Part shown: positions 44,372 through 52,818 of the stretch, piece by piece
How positions within the stretch are numbered: the first letter of the stretch is position 1
How the letters are laid out: the number at the start of each line of letters is the position of its first letter
Source: Candidatus Vecturithrix granuli
GTDB taxonomy: Bacteria > Moduliflexota > Moduliflexia > Moduliflexales > Moduliflexaceae
NCBI GenBank assembly: GCA_000739535.1
Contig: DF820465.1
Coordinates: forward strand, 754,285 to 818,284
Length of the DNA stretch: 64,000 nucleotides
Direction of reading: 5' to 3'
Translations under genes and position numbers: made by a program
The notes under the pieces: generated by a model
Seen by the model: only the letters and a program-made list of their open reading frames with translations
Database searches by the model: none
What the model was told of the DNA's origin: nothing

Positions 44372-44865
44372 AGGTTGTTCTCGATTTGCTGCTTCATTTT
44401 CGCTGAATGATGATGACAAATCGCTATCGCAAGCGCATCGGCGGCGTCATCGGGTTTGGGAATGTCCTGAAGGCGTAACAACACGCTCACCATGTGCTGC
44501 ACCTGGGCTTTTTCTGCGCGTCCATAGCCGACCACCGCTTGTTTGACTTCTAAAGGGGTATATTCGGTAATTCGTAATCCGCTCTGCGCCGCAGCCAGGA
44601 GAATCGCGCCGCTCGCCTGCCCTAATTTAAGCGAGGATTTCGCATTTTTGGCGACAAACACATCTTCAATCGCCAGTTCCTGGGGAGCATATTGTTCAAT
44701 CAGTTCTTGCAGCCGCGTACCAATTTCAAGTAAACGCTGTGGAAGCCGAACGTGCGGCGTCGTCCGAATGACGCCATAAGCAATCACGACGAGTTCTCCC
44801 CGTTGTTCCTCAATGATCCCGTATCCGCTTTTCAGGGATCCGGGATCAACGCCCATCACTCGCAT
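44368..44865 (-). CDS. ruvC: Holliday junction endonuclease RuvC
   Basis: 165 residues with the RNase-H-like fold. The acidic residues of the catalytic site lie in MGVDPGSLKSGYG near the start, in LAIEDVFVAKN, and in DDAADALAIAICHH at the end. It starts one base after the yebC stop (TAAATG), so the gene is read directly behind yebC. It resolves Holliday junctions in recombination repair. Confidence 0.96.
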   Translation of the reverse strand: MRVMGVDPGSLKSGYGIIEEQRGELVVIAYGVIRTTPHVRLPQRLLEIGTRLQELIEQYAPQELAIEDVFVAKNAKSSLKLGQASGAILLAAAQSGLRITEYTPLEVKQAVVGYGRAEKAQVQHMVSVLLRLQDIPKPDDAADALAIAICHHHSAKMKQQIENNL

Positions 44866-45615
44866 TTATTCTTCCAATTTGGCAAGCACATCTTCAGGAA
44901 TATCAAAGTTTGCATACACATTCTGCACATCATCATGGTTTTCCAGAGCATCCATCAGGCGTAAGACCTTGGCTGCCTCTTTTTCTTCGACTTTCACGGT
45001 ATTTTCAGGCACCATCGTGAGCGCCGCGCTTGTCATGGGAATCCCCTTTTCTTCCAGCACGGAACGGACATCTTCAAATGCAGATGGGTTCGTGATAATT
45101 TCAAACACGCCGTCTTCATTTTTCATGTCGTCAGCACCAGCTTCCAGGGCAATTTCCAACAATTCATCCTCATCCAGGTCTTCGCCTTCAACCGTGATAA
45201 CTCCTTTTTTGTGAAACATCCAGGCCACGCAGCCATTCGCGCCAAGATTTCCTCCGTTTCTTGACATCACATGACGAATTTCCGCAACGGTTCGGTTTTT
45301 ATTATCAGTCATCACGTCCACCATAATCGCGACCCCGGCTGGTCCATACCCTTCATAGGTGATCTCTTCATAAGAGACCCCCGGCAGCTCTCCGGTACCT
45401 TTTTTAATAGCACGTTCGATGTTATCTGCTGGCATATTGGCAGCCTTTGCCGCCGCAACCGCTGTACGCAGGCGGGAATTCGACTCTGGATCTCCTCCAC
45501 CCATTCTGGCTGCTACGGTTAATTCTTTAATTACCCTCGTAAAAATTTTCCCTCGCTGAGCATCCACTTTTGCTTTTTTATGTTTAATAGAATGCCATTT
45601 TGAATGTCCTGACAT
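44866..45615 (-). CDS. yebC: YebC/PmpR-family transcriptional regulator
   Basis: 249 residues starting MSGHSKWHSIKHKKAK, the family signature, with the central GVAIMVDVMTDNKNRTVAEI and the acidic C-terminal domain. GGAGGA precedes the ATG. This placement before ruvC is very common in bacteria and, with the tight spacing, marks the yebC-ruvC-ruvA-ruvB operon. Members act in transcription regulation or translation of proline stretches in different species. Confidence 0.96.
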   Translation of the reverse strand: MSGHSKWHSIKHKKAKVDAQRGKIFTRVIKELTVAARMGGGDPESNSRLRTAVAAAKAANMPADNIERAIKKGTGELPGVSYEEITYEGYGPAGVAIMVDVMTDNKNRTVAEIRHVMSRNGGNLGANGCVAWMFHKKGVITVEGEDLDEDELLEIALEAGADDMKNEDGVFEIITNPSAFEDVRSVLEEKGIPMTSAALTMVPENTVKVEEKEAAKVLRLMDALENHDDVQNVYANFDIPEDVLAKLEE

Positions 45616-45634
45616 AGACGTTTTTCCTCCTTGA

Positions 45635-45676
45635 AACTCCGTTTCGCGGGCGCGAAAAACAATTTCGCGCTACATG
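45635..45676. repeat. GC-rich palindrome near yebC start
   Basis: The stretch around GTTTCGCGGGCGCGAAA and ATTTCGCGC has short complementary arms. It shares the motif ACTCC...TTTCGCG with the operon hairpin at 58337-58403. It lies in the gap between yebC and alr; the remainder of that gap shows nothing clear. Confidence 0.5.
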
Positions 45677-45833
45677 CTCTCACTCAGGTCGACAAGGCCC
45701 TTTACATGAGGAAAATATCTCTTCCCATAACCCAGGTTTTCGCCTGATATTGTCGACGCAACCTCACATTCAAGAATACAATACTATCATGAAACACGTG
45801 AAAGGAAAGTCAAGTATTAAAACATAAAACTTC

Positions 45834-47033
45834 TTACATGCTTTGATAACCAAGAAGACTTTCAATGGCTACGATTTTCCCCTGCTTTACATAGATTCGG
45901 GGTACCCGTTTACCAACCAGGCAGGTAATTTCATAATTGATCGTTTCAAGTGCATTCGCCATGTCATCAGCGCTAATCGTGTTCTCTCCCTGGGAGCCGA
46001 TGAGCACAACTTCATCGCCAATGGACGTACCTGCAATATCGGTGACATCTACCATAAACATATCCATGCAAATTTTTCCAAGAATCGGCGCGCGCTGTCC
46101 CCTCACAAGTACATGCCAATTTTTCGTCCATAATCGTCGTCTGAAACCGTCGGCATACCCCAGGGGCAGCGTCGCCACCATCGTTGGGCGTCGGGTGGTA
46201 AACATACCACCGTAACTAACTCGTTCCCCTGTAGGCAACATTTTGAGATGCGCAATTCTGGTTTTCCAGCGCATGACTGGGCGTAAATCTACAGTCGTTT
46301 TATCAACCTCATCGGAAGGATAGAAGCCATATAATGAAATGCCAATACGCACCAGGTCAAAATGCGCTTCCGAGGTTTCCATCGTTCCGGCGCTATTGGC
46401 GAGATGGCGGATTGTGGGGCGAAAACCGGCTGCGTGAATCATGTTCAAACATTCATGATAGCGATGTAATTGCATTTGGGTATAGGTTTTTTCCTTTTCA
46501 TCGGCTTTGGAAAAATGGCTGAACACGCCTTCCATTTCAAGGTTGGGCAGATGCTGCAAGGCTTCAAGAAGTTCCTTGAGTTGTTCAGGGCGTACACCAA
46601 TGCGCCCCATGCCGGTATCAAGTTTGAGATGAAAACGAATCGTTTTGCCCAACGTTGCTGCTGCCTGTGAAAATCGTTGAGCCGAATCAACAGTGCAAAT
46701 GGTAGGGGTTAAATCATGCTCAAGGGCAGCTTTTTCAGTGTCCGGGGCAGACACGCCTAAAATCAGGATCGGAGCGGAAAGTTCTTTGCGACGCAACACA
46801 ATGCCCTCTTCCAAAAACGCAATGGCCAGGCGTGAAGCACCGGCTTCTAAGGCCGCTTTGGCGACTTCAACCGCGCCATGTCCATAACCATCGGCTTTGA
46901 CAATCGCCATTAATTGCGTATGCGGCGGAGTAATCCGTTGAAATTCTCGGATATTATGGGCCACATGATCTAAATCAATTTCAGCCCATACCGGGCGATG
47001 CCATTCAGAGAAACAGGTTAAAACCTCGTTCAT
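45834..47033 (-). CDS. alr: Alanine racemase
   Basis: 399 residues with the pyridoxal-phosphate lysine in MAIVKADGYGHGA, the second catalytic Tyr region VSYGGMFTTRRPT, and the C-terminal beta domain ending YEITCLVGKRVPRIY. It interconverts L- and D-alanine for peptidoglycan. CTAGGAG lies upstream of the ATG at 47033. The heptad array 47049-47181 sits directly before its leader. Confidence 0.94.
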   Translation of the reverse strand: MNEVLTCFSEWHRPVWAEIDLDHVAHNIREFQRITPPHTQLMAIVKADGYGHGAVEVAKAALEAGASRLAIAFLEEGIVLRRKELSAPILILGVSAPDTEKAALEHDLTPTICTVDSAQRFSQAAATLGKTIRFHLKLDTGMGRIGVRPEQLKELLEALQHLPNLEMEGVFSHFSKADEKEKTYTQMQLHRYHECLNMIHAAGFRPTIRHLANSAGTMETSEAHFDLVRIGISLYGFYPSDEVDKTTVDLRPVMRWKTRIAHLKMLPTGERVSYGGMFTTRRPTMVATLPLGYADGFRRRLWTKNWHVLVRGQRAPILGKICMDMFMVDVTDIAGTSIGDEVVLIGSQGENTISADDMANALETINYEITCLVGKRVPRIYVKQGKIVAIESLLGYQSM

Positions 47034-47048
47034 GTTGATGCTCCTAGT

Positions 47049-47181
47049 GTTCAGTAAGCAGTAATCAGTGGTCAGTGGTCAGTAAGCAGTAAGCAGTAAA
47101 CAGTGTTCAGTGATCATTAACCAATAAACAGTGAGCACTGACCACTGAATACTGATCACTCACCACTGATTACTGATTACA
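47049..47181. repeat. Inverted array of nineteen 7-base units in perfect register
   Basis: Nineteen consecutive heptads of 133 bases. The left arm units end in CAGT (GTTCAGT, AAGCAGT, AATCAGT, GGTCAGT). The centre is degenerate (GATCATT, AACCAAT). The right arm units end in CACT or TACT (GAGCACT, GACCACT, GATTACT), so the two halves are complementary. The whole array can fold into one hairpin with period 7. It lies between alr and the glycosidase gene, and the TAA stop of the glycosidase (47170-47172) falls inside it, formed by repeat sequence. It is the longest of its family here. Confidence 0.93.
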
Positions 47182-48057
47182 GAGATAGTTATACAATTCA
47201 GAACCAGGCGCCGGAATGACATTCCCTTGACTGTCGAGTTCTGCGGTAATAATTTCATATCCGGTATATTGCGGCTGTTCCAGTAAGGCATAGTAAAATA
47301 CATAATCTGTTTTCAGTACCCGCTTCATTTCAGGTAATTGCTCCGTCCACCAACTCAGGTGTTTCTTGTAGGTTTTCGTCCCTGTTTCAGTAATCATGAT
47401 CGGTTTCTCGGTAGCGACGCGAAATGCCGACCAGGGCGAGCCTAAATCTGGCTCAAAATAAATGTGCACCGCGCGATAATCGCAATAGTCATCTGCTCCA
47501 GCGGCAGACATTGCAGCAAAATCACGAATACCGCTTGGCTGTCCAATTGGCGAGGCAGACACGATTTTTACGTGAGGAAATTTCGCACGAATCCGGTCAT
47601 GAGCCGGTCGTAAATACTCACGCACGTATTCAGCATTATCTATATCAAAGAAGACTTTTGGTTCATTTAAAATTTGAAAATACTGAATTGATGGGTAACG
47701 CCGAATCACCGTTTCCACCATGTCCGGCCAATCGTCTTTGTCAATAGAGGTCAGTTGAAAATCGCTGATCAAACCCAGAACATTCGTTTGTGTCGCAGAA
47801 ATATAATTTCTGGCAACATCCGTAGTAAGGCCCAGCGTGGTGCGGATCCAATTGGCGCGAATATCACTCAAGGCTTGCAGTTGGATATTCATTAGCATAC
47901 CCGCATAGGGATGCACATTAAACCCGCAAAATCCGGAATCAGAGGTTCCTGGATCGGTTGCCGAAGATGACGTGCAGCCGCCGAGCATCAATGTGTACCC
48001 TGCCGCCGCTCCAAGTCGCAAAAAATCGCGCCGTGTAAGGGAAGTGTGTAATGTCAT
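47170..48057 (-). CDS. Tat-exported lipoprotein with clan GH-A glycosidase-like TIM barrel
   Basis: 295 residues. The N-terminus carries the Tat motif TRRDFLRLGAAAG and then a lipobox LMLGGC, an unusual Tat lipoprotein. The rest is a TIM barrel with strand-end Asn-Glu in QILNEPKVFF (proposed acid/base) and a second Glu in IMITETGTKTY (proposed nucleophile), the pattern of clan GH-A glycosidases. Overall shape fits small endo-glycanases acting outside the cell. The closing stop codon is built from the heptad array. Sugar specificity unknown. Confidence 0.82.
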   Translation of the reverse strand: MTLHTSLTRRDFLRLGAAAGYTLMLGGCTSSSATDPGTSDSGFCGFNVHPYAGMLMNIQLQALSDIRANWIRTTLGLTTDVARNYISATQTNVLGLISDFQLTSIDKDDWPDMVETVIRRYPSIQYFQILNEPKVFFDIDNAEYVREYLRPAHDRIRAKFPHVKIVSASPIGQPSGIRDFAAMSAAGADDYCDYRAVHIYFEPDLGSPWSAFRVATEKPIMITETGTKTYKKHLSWWTEQLPEMKRVLKTDYVFYYALLEQPQYTGYEIITAELDSQGNVIPAPGSELYNYLCNQ

Positions 48058-48286
48058 AACAATATCCTTTCCAAAACAACCAGGAACAGGTTAGTATAGC
48101 TTTCATGCACCATCAAGATTCCTGGCAAAAAACACAATAAAAAAATTTCGTTCTTTCAGTGTTTCTTTCAGACACAGCAACACTATGTATTGTTGGAAAG
48201 AAAATGTGGTTCTCCCAGGGTGTTTGTGGAAAAACTACAAACGCGCTAGGCGAACCGCATTCAATCAATAAGCCTGTCAGAAAAGC

Positions 48287-48322
48287 AAAAAGCCAGATTC
48301 CTTTTAAGGAATCTGGCTTTTT
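48287..48322 (-). terminator. Intrinsic terminator after the RRM gene
   Basis: A perfect 16-base-pair stem (arm AAAAGCCAGATTCCTT) with a 2-base loop has T runs on both strands. It follows the stop of the RRM gene by about 34 bases on the minus strand. The gap 48058-48286 upstream of it shows nothing else clear. Confidence 0.9.
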
Positions 48323-48355
48323 TTATTTTACCATGAGCACCAGAAAACTGGCGAT

Positions 48356-48739
48356 TTAATAATAATCACGCCGATAGCCGCCGCTGCTGCCATCGCGCGA
48401 CCCGCCGCGCCCGCCGCCGCGAGGCCCACGCGATCCACTGCGCCCACCGCCGCTACGCGACCCGCCGCGCCCGCCGCTGCGAGGACCATCATTGAATTCT
48501 CTGGGTTTGGGAGCGCGAGCTTCATCAATCTTCAGGCTTCGTCCTTGAAATAAGGCTTCATTTAAAGCTTCTTTCGCTTGTTCCGCTTCTTCCGGGGTAG
48601 CCATCTCAACAAATCCAAATCCACGTCCTTCAACAATTTTTATACTTCTGACATCACCATAGGGAGCAAATAATTCTTCTAACTGGGCTTCCGTGACAGC
48701 GTAATTTAAATTGCCAACATATAATTTACTTTCTTGCAT
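48356..48739 (-). CDS. Single-RRM RNA-binding protein with RGG-like tail
   Basis: 127 residues. One RRM with RNP2 LYVGNLNYAV and RNP1 GRGFGFVEMA, followed by a Gly/Ser/Arg-rich tail (GGRGGSRSGGG type). This is the bacterial Rbp/RNP-like family known from cyanobacteria and some other phyla, where it acts as a cold-induced or RNA-localising protein. The tail DNA contains a GC-rich direct repeat (CGCGACCCGCCGC). It stands alone between the FKBP gene and a terminator. Confidence 0.93.
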   Translation of the reverse strand: MQESKLYVGNLNYAVTEAQLEELFAPYGDVRSIKIVEGRGFGFVEMATPEEAEQAKEALNEALFQGRSLKIDEARAPKPREFNDGPRSGGRGGSRSGGGRSGSRGPRGGGRGGSRDGSSGGYRRDYY

Positions 48740-48763
48740 AATTTTTTCCTCAAAGCTGATAAT

Positions 48764-49192
48764 TTATACGATTTCCATCAACTCAATCTCAAACGTCAAA
48801 TCTTGACCTGCCAACGGATGGTTCGCGTCCAATGTCACCGTTGACTCAGAGAGTCCGGTCACTTGAACCACAAAACTCTGCCCATCCTCTTGTACAAGTT
48901 GTAATTGCTGATTCACCTGAAGATCTAAATGCTCCGGAATCTGATGACGGTCAATTGCAACAACCATGTCATCACGATGCTGCCCGTAAGCATTCTCAGA
49001 AACAATGGTGAACGTTTTTACCTCTCTAGGACGCATACCAATGACATTGCTCTCAAAATCTGCCAGCAGCGATCCTGTACCCAATGTAAATTGCAACGGA
49101 TCACGATTCTGAGAACTGTCAAAGATGGTCCCATCATCTAACCTGCCTGTATAGTGAACCCTAACAGTATCACCATCCTTTGCTTGTACCAT
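48764..49192 (-). CDS. FKBP-type peptidyl-prolyl isomerase (SlyD-like)
   Basis: 142 residues, a single FKBP domain with an insert-in-flap as in SlyD (VIGMRPREVKTFTI, AYGQHRDDMV). The catalytic core is VRVHYTGRLDDGTIFDSS. The metal-binding His-rich tail of SlyD is absent. It isomerises proline peptide bonds and may act as a chaperone in the cytoplasm, as no signal peptide is present. It precedes the RRM gene by 24 bases and may share its transcript. Confidence 0.9.
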   Translation of the reverse strand: MVQAKDGDTVRVHYTGRLDDGTIFDSSQNRDPLQFTLGTGSLLADFESNVIGMRPREVKTFTIVSENAYGQHRDDMVVAIDRHQIPEHLDLQVNQQLQLVQEDGQSFVVQVTGLSESTVTLDANHPLAGQDLTFEIELMEIV

Positions 49193-49711
49193 AATGAATT
49201 CCTTATGAATATGGTGGATAAAAGTATGTCTGAATGTGTAATATCACGTTATAGAAGAAATAATGGGAAGGACTGATTCCCCGGTATCAGATCAGGAAAT
49301 CATAAAAAAGATGTGTTACGCTGGCGCACATATTCTTTATGGACAAACCAGAACACCCATTACGCTGCTAATTTCATGATGCCCGATGGTGCGAACATCA
49401 TCTTTAAGACACTATTATATCTAAATGACCAAAAGTCAATGAATTTTTACAATGTGAGCAGAAAAATTCTGGAAAATACAGAATCATTACCAAAAAACTT
49501 CCTCGCTGACGAACAGAGAAACACCTCCCGTGACAAAGTCAAGTTTGTGCGTAACCCAAAGAATTTGATAAATTCGTAGTCTCGCCTTCAGGCGAAAAAC
49601 TGGCTAAAGCGTGCACAACGATCCTGTCAAAATTCCATGAGTTATATAGTTATCAACGCCAGGCGTTGACGCTCCTGAATGTGTCAAATTCATTGTGGTC
49701 AGGTACCAGAC
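49193..49711. other. 519-base gap with one palindrome
   Basis: No convincing gene. A short perfect palindrome TCAACGCCAGGCGTTGA lies at 49653-49669, related to the GTCAAxGC family. The remainder is AT-rich and unremarkable; an 88-codon plus-strand frame in it has no ribosome site or domain. Confidence 0.55.
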
Positions 49712-49951
49712 TTACAGATCATATTTCTTCTTGATTTCGTTGATCCTGGTCCAGACTTTCGGTGCGACCTCGTGCTCTGCGACTTGCTTAAAGATATTGC
49801 GTAACACTCGTTTTTCGTCGCCATCAATCTGCTCATCTTTTAATGCCAGGCCTAACAAGAACTGTAATTCTTCCATATCAAGTTTACCATCATCGGTAAA
49901 CACCGGAATTGAGGAATAGGCGATTTCAATATAACTCGATTGCTTTTCCAT
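49712..49951 (-). CDS. Small TerB-like protein
   Basis: 79 residues from the ATG at 49951, chosen for GGAGG about 9 bases upstream. The stretch LALKDEQIDGDEKRVLRNIF resembles the DGxIxxxE helical core of TerB-like proteins, which bind metal or act in tellurite resistance and stress. Only one such motif pair is present, so it may be a reduced member. It lies upstream of no resistance operon and ends near the gap 49193-49711. Its role is unknown. Confidence 0.65.
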   Translation of the reverse strand: MEKQSSYIEIAYSSIPVFTDDGKLDMEELQFLLGLALKDEQIDGDEKRVLRNIFKQVAEHEVAPKVWTRINEIKKKYDL

Positions 49952-50015
49952 AATACTTCCCTCCATAAAATCTTATATTCGAGGTTTAAGGTTTTCCCCA
50001 AATATTGGCCGCCCG

Positions 50016-50054
50016 GTTGTTTCGGGAATGAGTCTTCGAAATTCCCGAAACAAC
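50016..50054. repeat. Perfect 14-base inverted repeat
   Basis: The arms GTTGTTTCGGGAAT and ATTCCCGAAACAAC are exact complements around an 11-base loop. It follows the nicotinate phosphoribosyltransferase-like gene stop by 13 bases on the minus strand, so it may act in termination although a T tract is weak. Confidence 0.8.
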
Positions 50055-50067
50055 TTACTTCCACGAG

Positions 50068-51345
50068 CTATTTAACCTCAGAAAGCCGATCGAAATTGCC
50101 GGCTTGCCTTCCGACTTTTGCGCAGGGGGTCCCTTCGACGATAACGACATCCGCGGTCACATCTATTTTTTCTTTGAATAAACTGGAACCCACGCCATAC
50201 ACATCAACGGGCACCGCTAAATTCTCATACATTTCGATACGTTCGGCGTCAAATCCACCGGAGACAATGATTTGCAGTTTCTGCAATCCGTAGCGATCAA
50301 AGGTTTCACGCGCCCGATAAACGAGTTCCGGGCAGACCCCTAAACTCCAGCGATCCTGCGGTACAACAGATTTATCGCGCAATGTACCGGAGGTGTCGAA
50401 ACGTACCCCCCACAGCTTGTTTTTGCCAGAGCCAATCACTTTATGCCAGTGAGCAGAATCCTCGCCATGTTCGCCATAATATTCCTTGTAATAGGCTTTG
50501 ACAAGCTCTAAGGTCGTGCCAATACAGTCGTTATCCCAATCCACAAGCGCAATTCGATTGACCGTCGCGTCAATTTGGCGGTCAAATGCCAAACAGGCGG
50601 CGCTGGTTGATCCGTGGTACGCTCCGATTAACGCATGCGGAATGGTTCCTGAACCCTCAGAACCCCAATAATCGGCATTCGCGTCAGTACTGACGCCAAA
50701 AGCCCCGGCTTTCATGGCCGCATACCCGTCCGTCGCTTGCACCCAAAAATGATCAAACCGCGCCGGGAAAAAGAGAATCGGCTTCCCTCGAGCCGCATTG
50801 ACAACTTTTGCTGTAGCCGTCGCAATTGCCGTTGGCCGGGCGATAACTCCTAAGAGCACTGTTTCTAAATAAGCGAAATATTGCTGAGGACCTTCAATGG
50901 TCATAAAGGGCTCCCAGGGGACTACAGTGTCGCCATCGTACAATGCTTTGACCTGAATCTGGTCGCGACAATCTACCCATAATTCATTGAGTTGACGGCG
51001 GACTTTCGTCCGATTCGCCGCAAGGCGAACCACCTTCTCTTCATCGTTAGACGGACTGGCAGCATACAATTGATACTGAACTTCGCGCAGTTCTCTGTAG
51101 AGGGCATTTGATTGATCTTCATCACGATAGTAGCCGGTACAGTATTTTAGAATCGCTAGCGCTTCATCAAGTCCGACCACGATCGCCGGTTTTCGTACAA
51201 AAAATTGATACAGCACACGCGGATTATATTGTTCTTTGCGCAAAATTTCGCTGACTCGCAGGAAATATTTATCCGAGTAATAGCCAGCCCGAATCTTATC
51301 AATCGGGACTTTAAATACATTTGGATTGAGACGAGTTTTCTGCAT
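50068..51345 (-). CDS. Nicotinate phosphoribosyltransferase-like protein
   Basis: About 425 residues from the ATG at 51345, with GGGAGGA upstream. The N-terminal half holds FQFFVRKPAI-like and EPFMTIEGPQQYFAYLETVLLG segments of nicotinate phosphoribosyltransferases. The C-terminal half has the phosphate-binding IVSGGFDAERI and AVPVDVYGVGSSL. It probably salvages nicotinate to NAD, consuming PRPP. Some relatives act on other nicotinamide-like bases, so the exact substrate is uncertain. It stands alone, upstream of a gap rich in inverted repeats. Confidence 0.88.
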   Translation of the reverse strand: MQKTRLNPNVFKVPIDKIRAGYYSDKYFLRVSEILRKEQYNPRVLYQFFVRKPAIVVGLDEALAILKYCTGYYRDEDQSNALYRELREVQYQLYAASPSNDEEKVVRLAANRTKVRRQLNELWVDCRDQIQVKALYDGDTVVPWEPFMTIEGPQQYFAYLETVLLGVIARPTAIATATAKVVNAARGKPILFFPARFDHFWVQATDGYAAMKAGAFGVSTDANADYWGSEGSGTIPHALIGAYHGSTSAACLAFDRQIDATVNRIALVDWDNDCIGTTLELVKAYYKEYYGEHGEDSAHWHKVIGSGKNKLWGVRFDTSGTLRDKSVVPQDRWSLGVCPELVYRARETFDRYGLQKLQIIVSGGFDAERIEMYENLAVPVDVYGVGSSLFKEKIDVTADVVIVEGTPCAKVGRQAGNFDRLSEVK

Positions 51346-51498
51346 AAGTGGGTTCCTCCCCTCTGATAAACATGCAATTATACCGTTAAGTTGGCACAAG
51401 AAGCAGAAGCGTCAAAGTCTGACTTTGGCACTCAAAGACGAACGTTGACCCTCCTCTGAAAGAGGCCAATTAATGAATAATGCGGTAAATAGCTCGAC

Positions 51499-51609
51499 AA
51501 TGTTAAATTTCCGATTTGGCAGGTGTGTTTGCAACGGCTACGTTGCGCTCCTGACTGAAGATGCCCGGAACACAGGAGCGTACAAGAGCTTTTGCACTAA
51601 TTTAACATT
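51499..51609. repeat. Nested long-range inverted repeats in a 440-base gap
   Basis: An outer pair AATGTTAAATT (51499-51509) and AATTTAACATT (51599-51609) encloses an inner pair CGCTCCTG (51546-51553) and CAGGAGCG (51573-51580). The gap 51346-51789 otherwise holds a GTCAAxG-type palindrome near 51405-51455 and the terminator at 51750. No gene is seen. Confidence 0.6.
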
Positions 51610-51749
51610 CGGTTCTTTTACCAATTTTTTTTGAGGTTAATTATATCGTATAACACTGTCATGATAGTTTGTCAAGTTTGATTTTGATCCGGGGGAGGTT
51701 CGAAGTAATCGCATTATATTAACGAAAAATATTATGAGATAAAGAAGGG

Positions 51750-51774
51750 GGATGCCGCCTGAAAGGCGACATCC
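51750..51774 (-). terminator. Probable terminator of the sugar transport operon
   Basis: An 11-base stem (GGATGCCGCCT with AGGCGACATCC, one mismatch) and loop GAA lies 16 bases after the stop of the last binding-protein gene. On the minus strand it is followed by CCCCCTTCTTTAT, a modest T tract. Confidence 0.6.
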
Positions 51775-51789
51775 ATTGGGGTGTGATGA

Positions 51790-52764
51790 TTAGAATACTG
51801 AATCTGGATAGTAGTAATCCTTGGCGTTTTCCGGGACGATCAATTCAGAGGCCAGGATGACCCTGGAGGGGATCTTCATCTGGTAGAAGCCGTCCAACGG
51901 AATATTTTTGACTCCTTTGACCGCGAGGCTGATGGCGGTAGCAACCATTGACGGCGGATAGGTGACATCGGCGCGTACCAATGGGTCGCCATCCATGACC
52001 ATTTTCACGATGTCTTTCGCGCCAGCGCCGCCGAGGAACAGCTTAATATCATCGCGGCCGGATTCTTTATAGGCTTGCAGCACGCCTTTCAGCACATCAT
52101 CATCCTGGGCCCAAACAGCGTCAATTTTGTCATATTTCTGCAAGTAATTCTCCATGATTTCCAGCCCTTTCTGAGTTGACCAGTAGGCGGGCTGAGAATC
52201 CATAATTTCAATGTCCGGATATTTTGCCATGACTGCTTTGAAGGCTTCCACGCGTTCCGTATTGATCACGCAGGGGATACCTTCCAGGACGACGATTTTA
52301 CCTTTACCATCCATCTCTTTCGCCATCCATTCCGCGCTCACCCGGCCAAGACCAGGATTATCACCCGCTATATACACATGCTGGGCTTCTTTGATTAAAC
52401 CACGATCCACAACGACTGTATAAACGCCGCTGTTATAGACTTCTTCAACCACCGGGGTTAGCGGCGCTGAATCGTGAGGCAGAATGACAAGGGCGTCAAT
52501 GCCTTTGACCATCAAATCTTCGACATCACCGACCTGTTTTGCCGGGGAATCGGCTGTGACCACGAAGAATTCCAGATTTGCATCTTTCTGAGACCATTCT
52601 TCGACCGCTTTCTGCGCCCACCAGACAATGCCGCCGGTCCAACCATGATCAGCGCTGGGGATCGATATCCCGATTTTGATTTTATCTGCTGCCAGCGAGG
52701 TTCCCGGCAGGCCAATAGCCATTACAAACGCAACTATAATCAGTGCTCCCAACAATTTTTTCAT
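51790..52764 (-). CDS. Sugar ABC transporter substrate-binding protein (second copy)
   Basis: About 324 residues from the ATG at 52764 with AAGGAG upstream; a longer frame to 52809 is unlikely. Signal peptide MKKLLGALIIVAFVMAIGL ending SLAA. The mature protein is a type I (RbsB-like) binding protein with KIKIGISIPSADHGWTGGIV at the start, DALVILPHDSAPL, and VDRGLIKEAQHVYIAGDNPG. It captures a sugar in the periplasm and delivers it to the RbsC-type permease. It is a close paralogue of the gene before it (52819-53796). Last gene of the operon, followed by a probable terminator. Confidence 0.93.
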   Translation of the reverse strand: MKKLLGALIIVAFVMAIGLPGTSLAADKIKIGISIPSADHGWTGGIVWWAQKAVEEWSQKDANLEFFVVTADSPAKQVGDVEDLMVKGIDALVILPHDSAPLTPVVEEVYNSGVYTVVVDRGLIKEAQHVYIAGDNPGLGRVSAEWMAKEMDGKGKIVVLEGIPCVINTERVEAFKAVMAKYPDIEIMDSQPAYWSTQKGLEIMENYLQKYDKIDAVWAQDDDVLKGVLQAYKESGRDDIKLFLGGAGAKDIVKMVMDGDPLVRADVTYPPSMVATAISLAVKGVKNIPLDGFYQMKIPSRVILASELIVPENAKDYYYPDSVF

Positions 52765-52818
52765 AATCCTAATCTCCTTCAAGAGTGTGTTAATGAGTTT
52801 TCCAAACAATCAAGCGGT

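Noticed and set aside
47049..47181. CRISPR array
   Set aside because: Units are 7 bases without spacers and are inverted about a centre; no cas genes are present.
49313..49579. 88-codon plus-strand frame in the 49193-49711 gap
   Set aside because: No ribosome binding site, domain or composition typical of the neighbouring genes.
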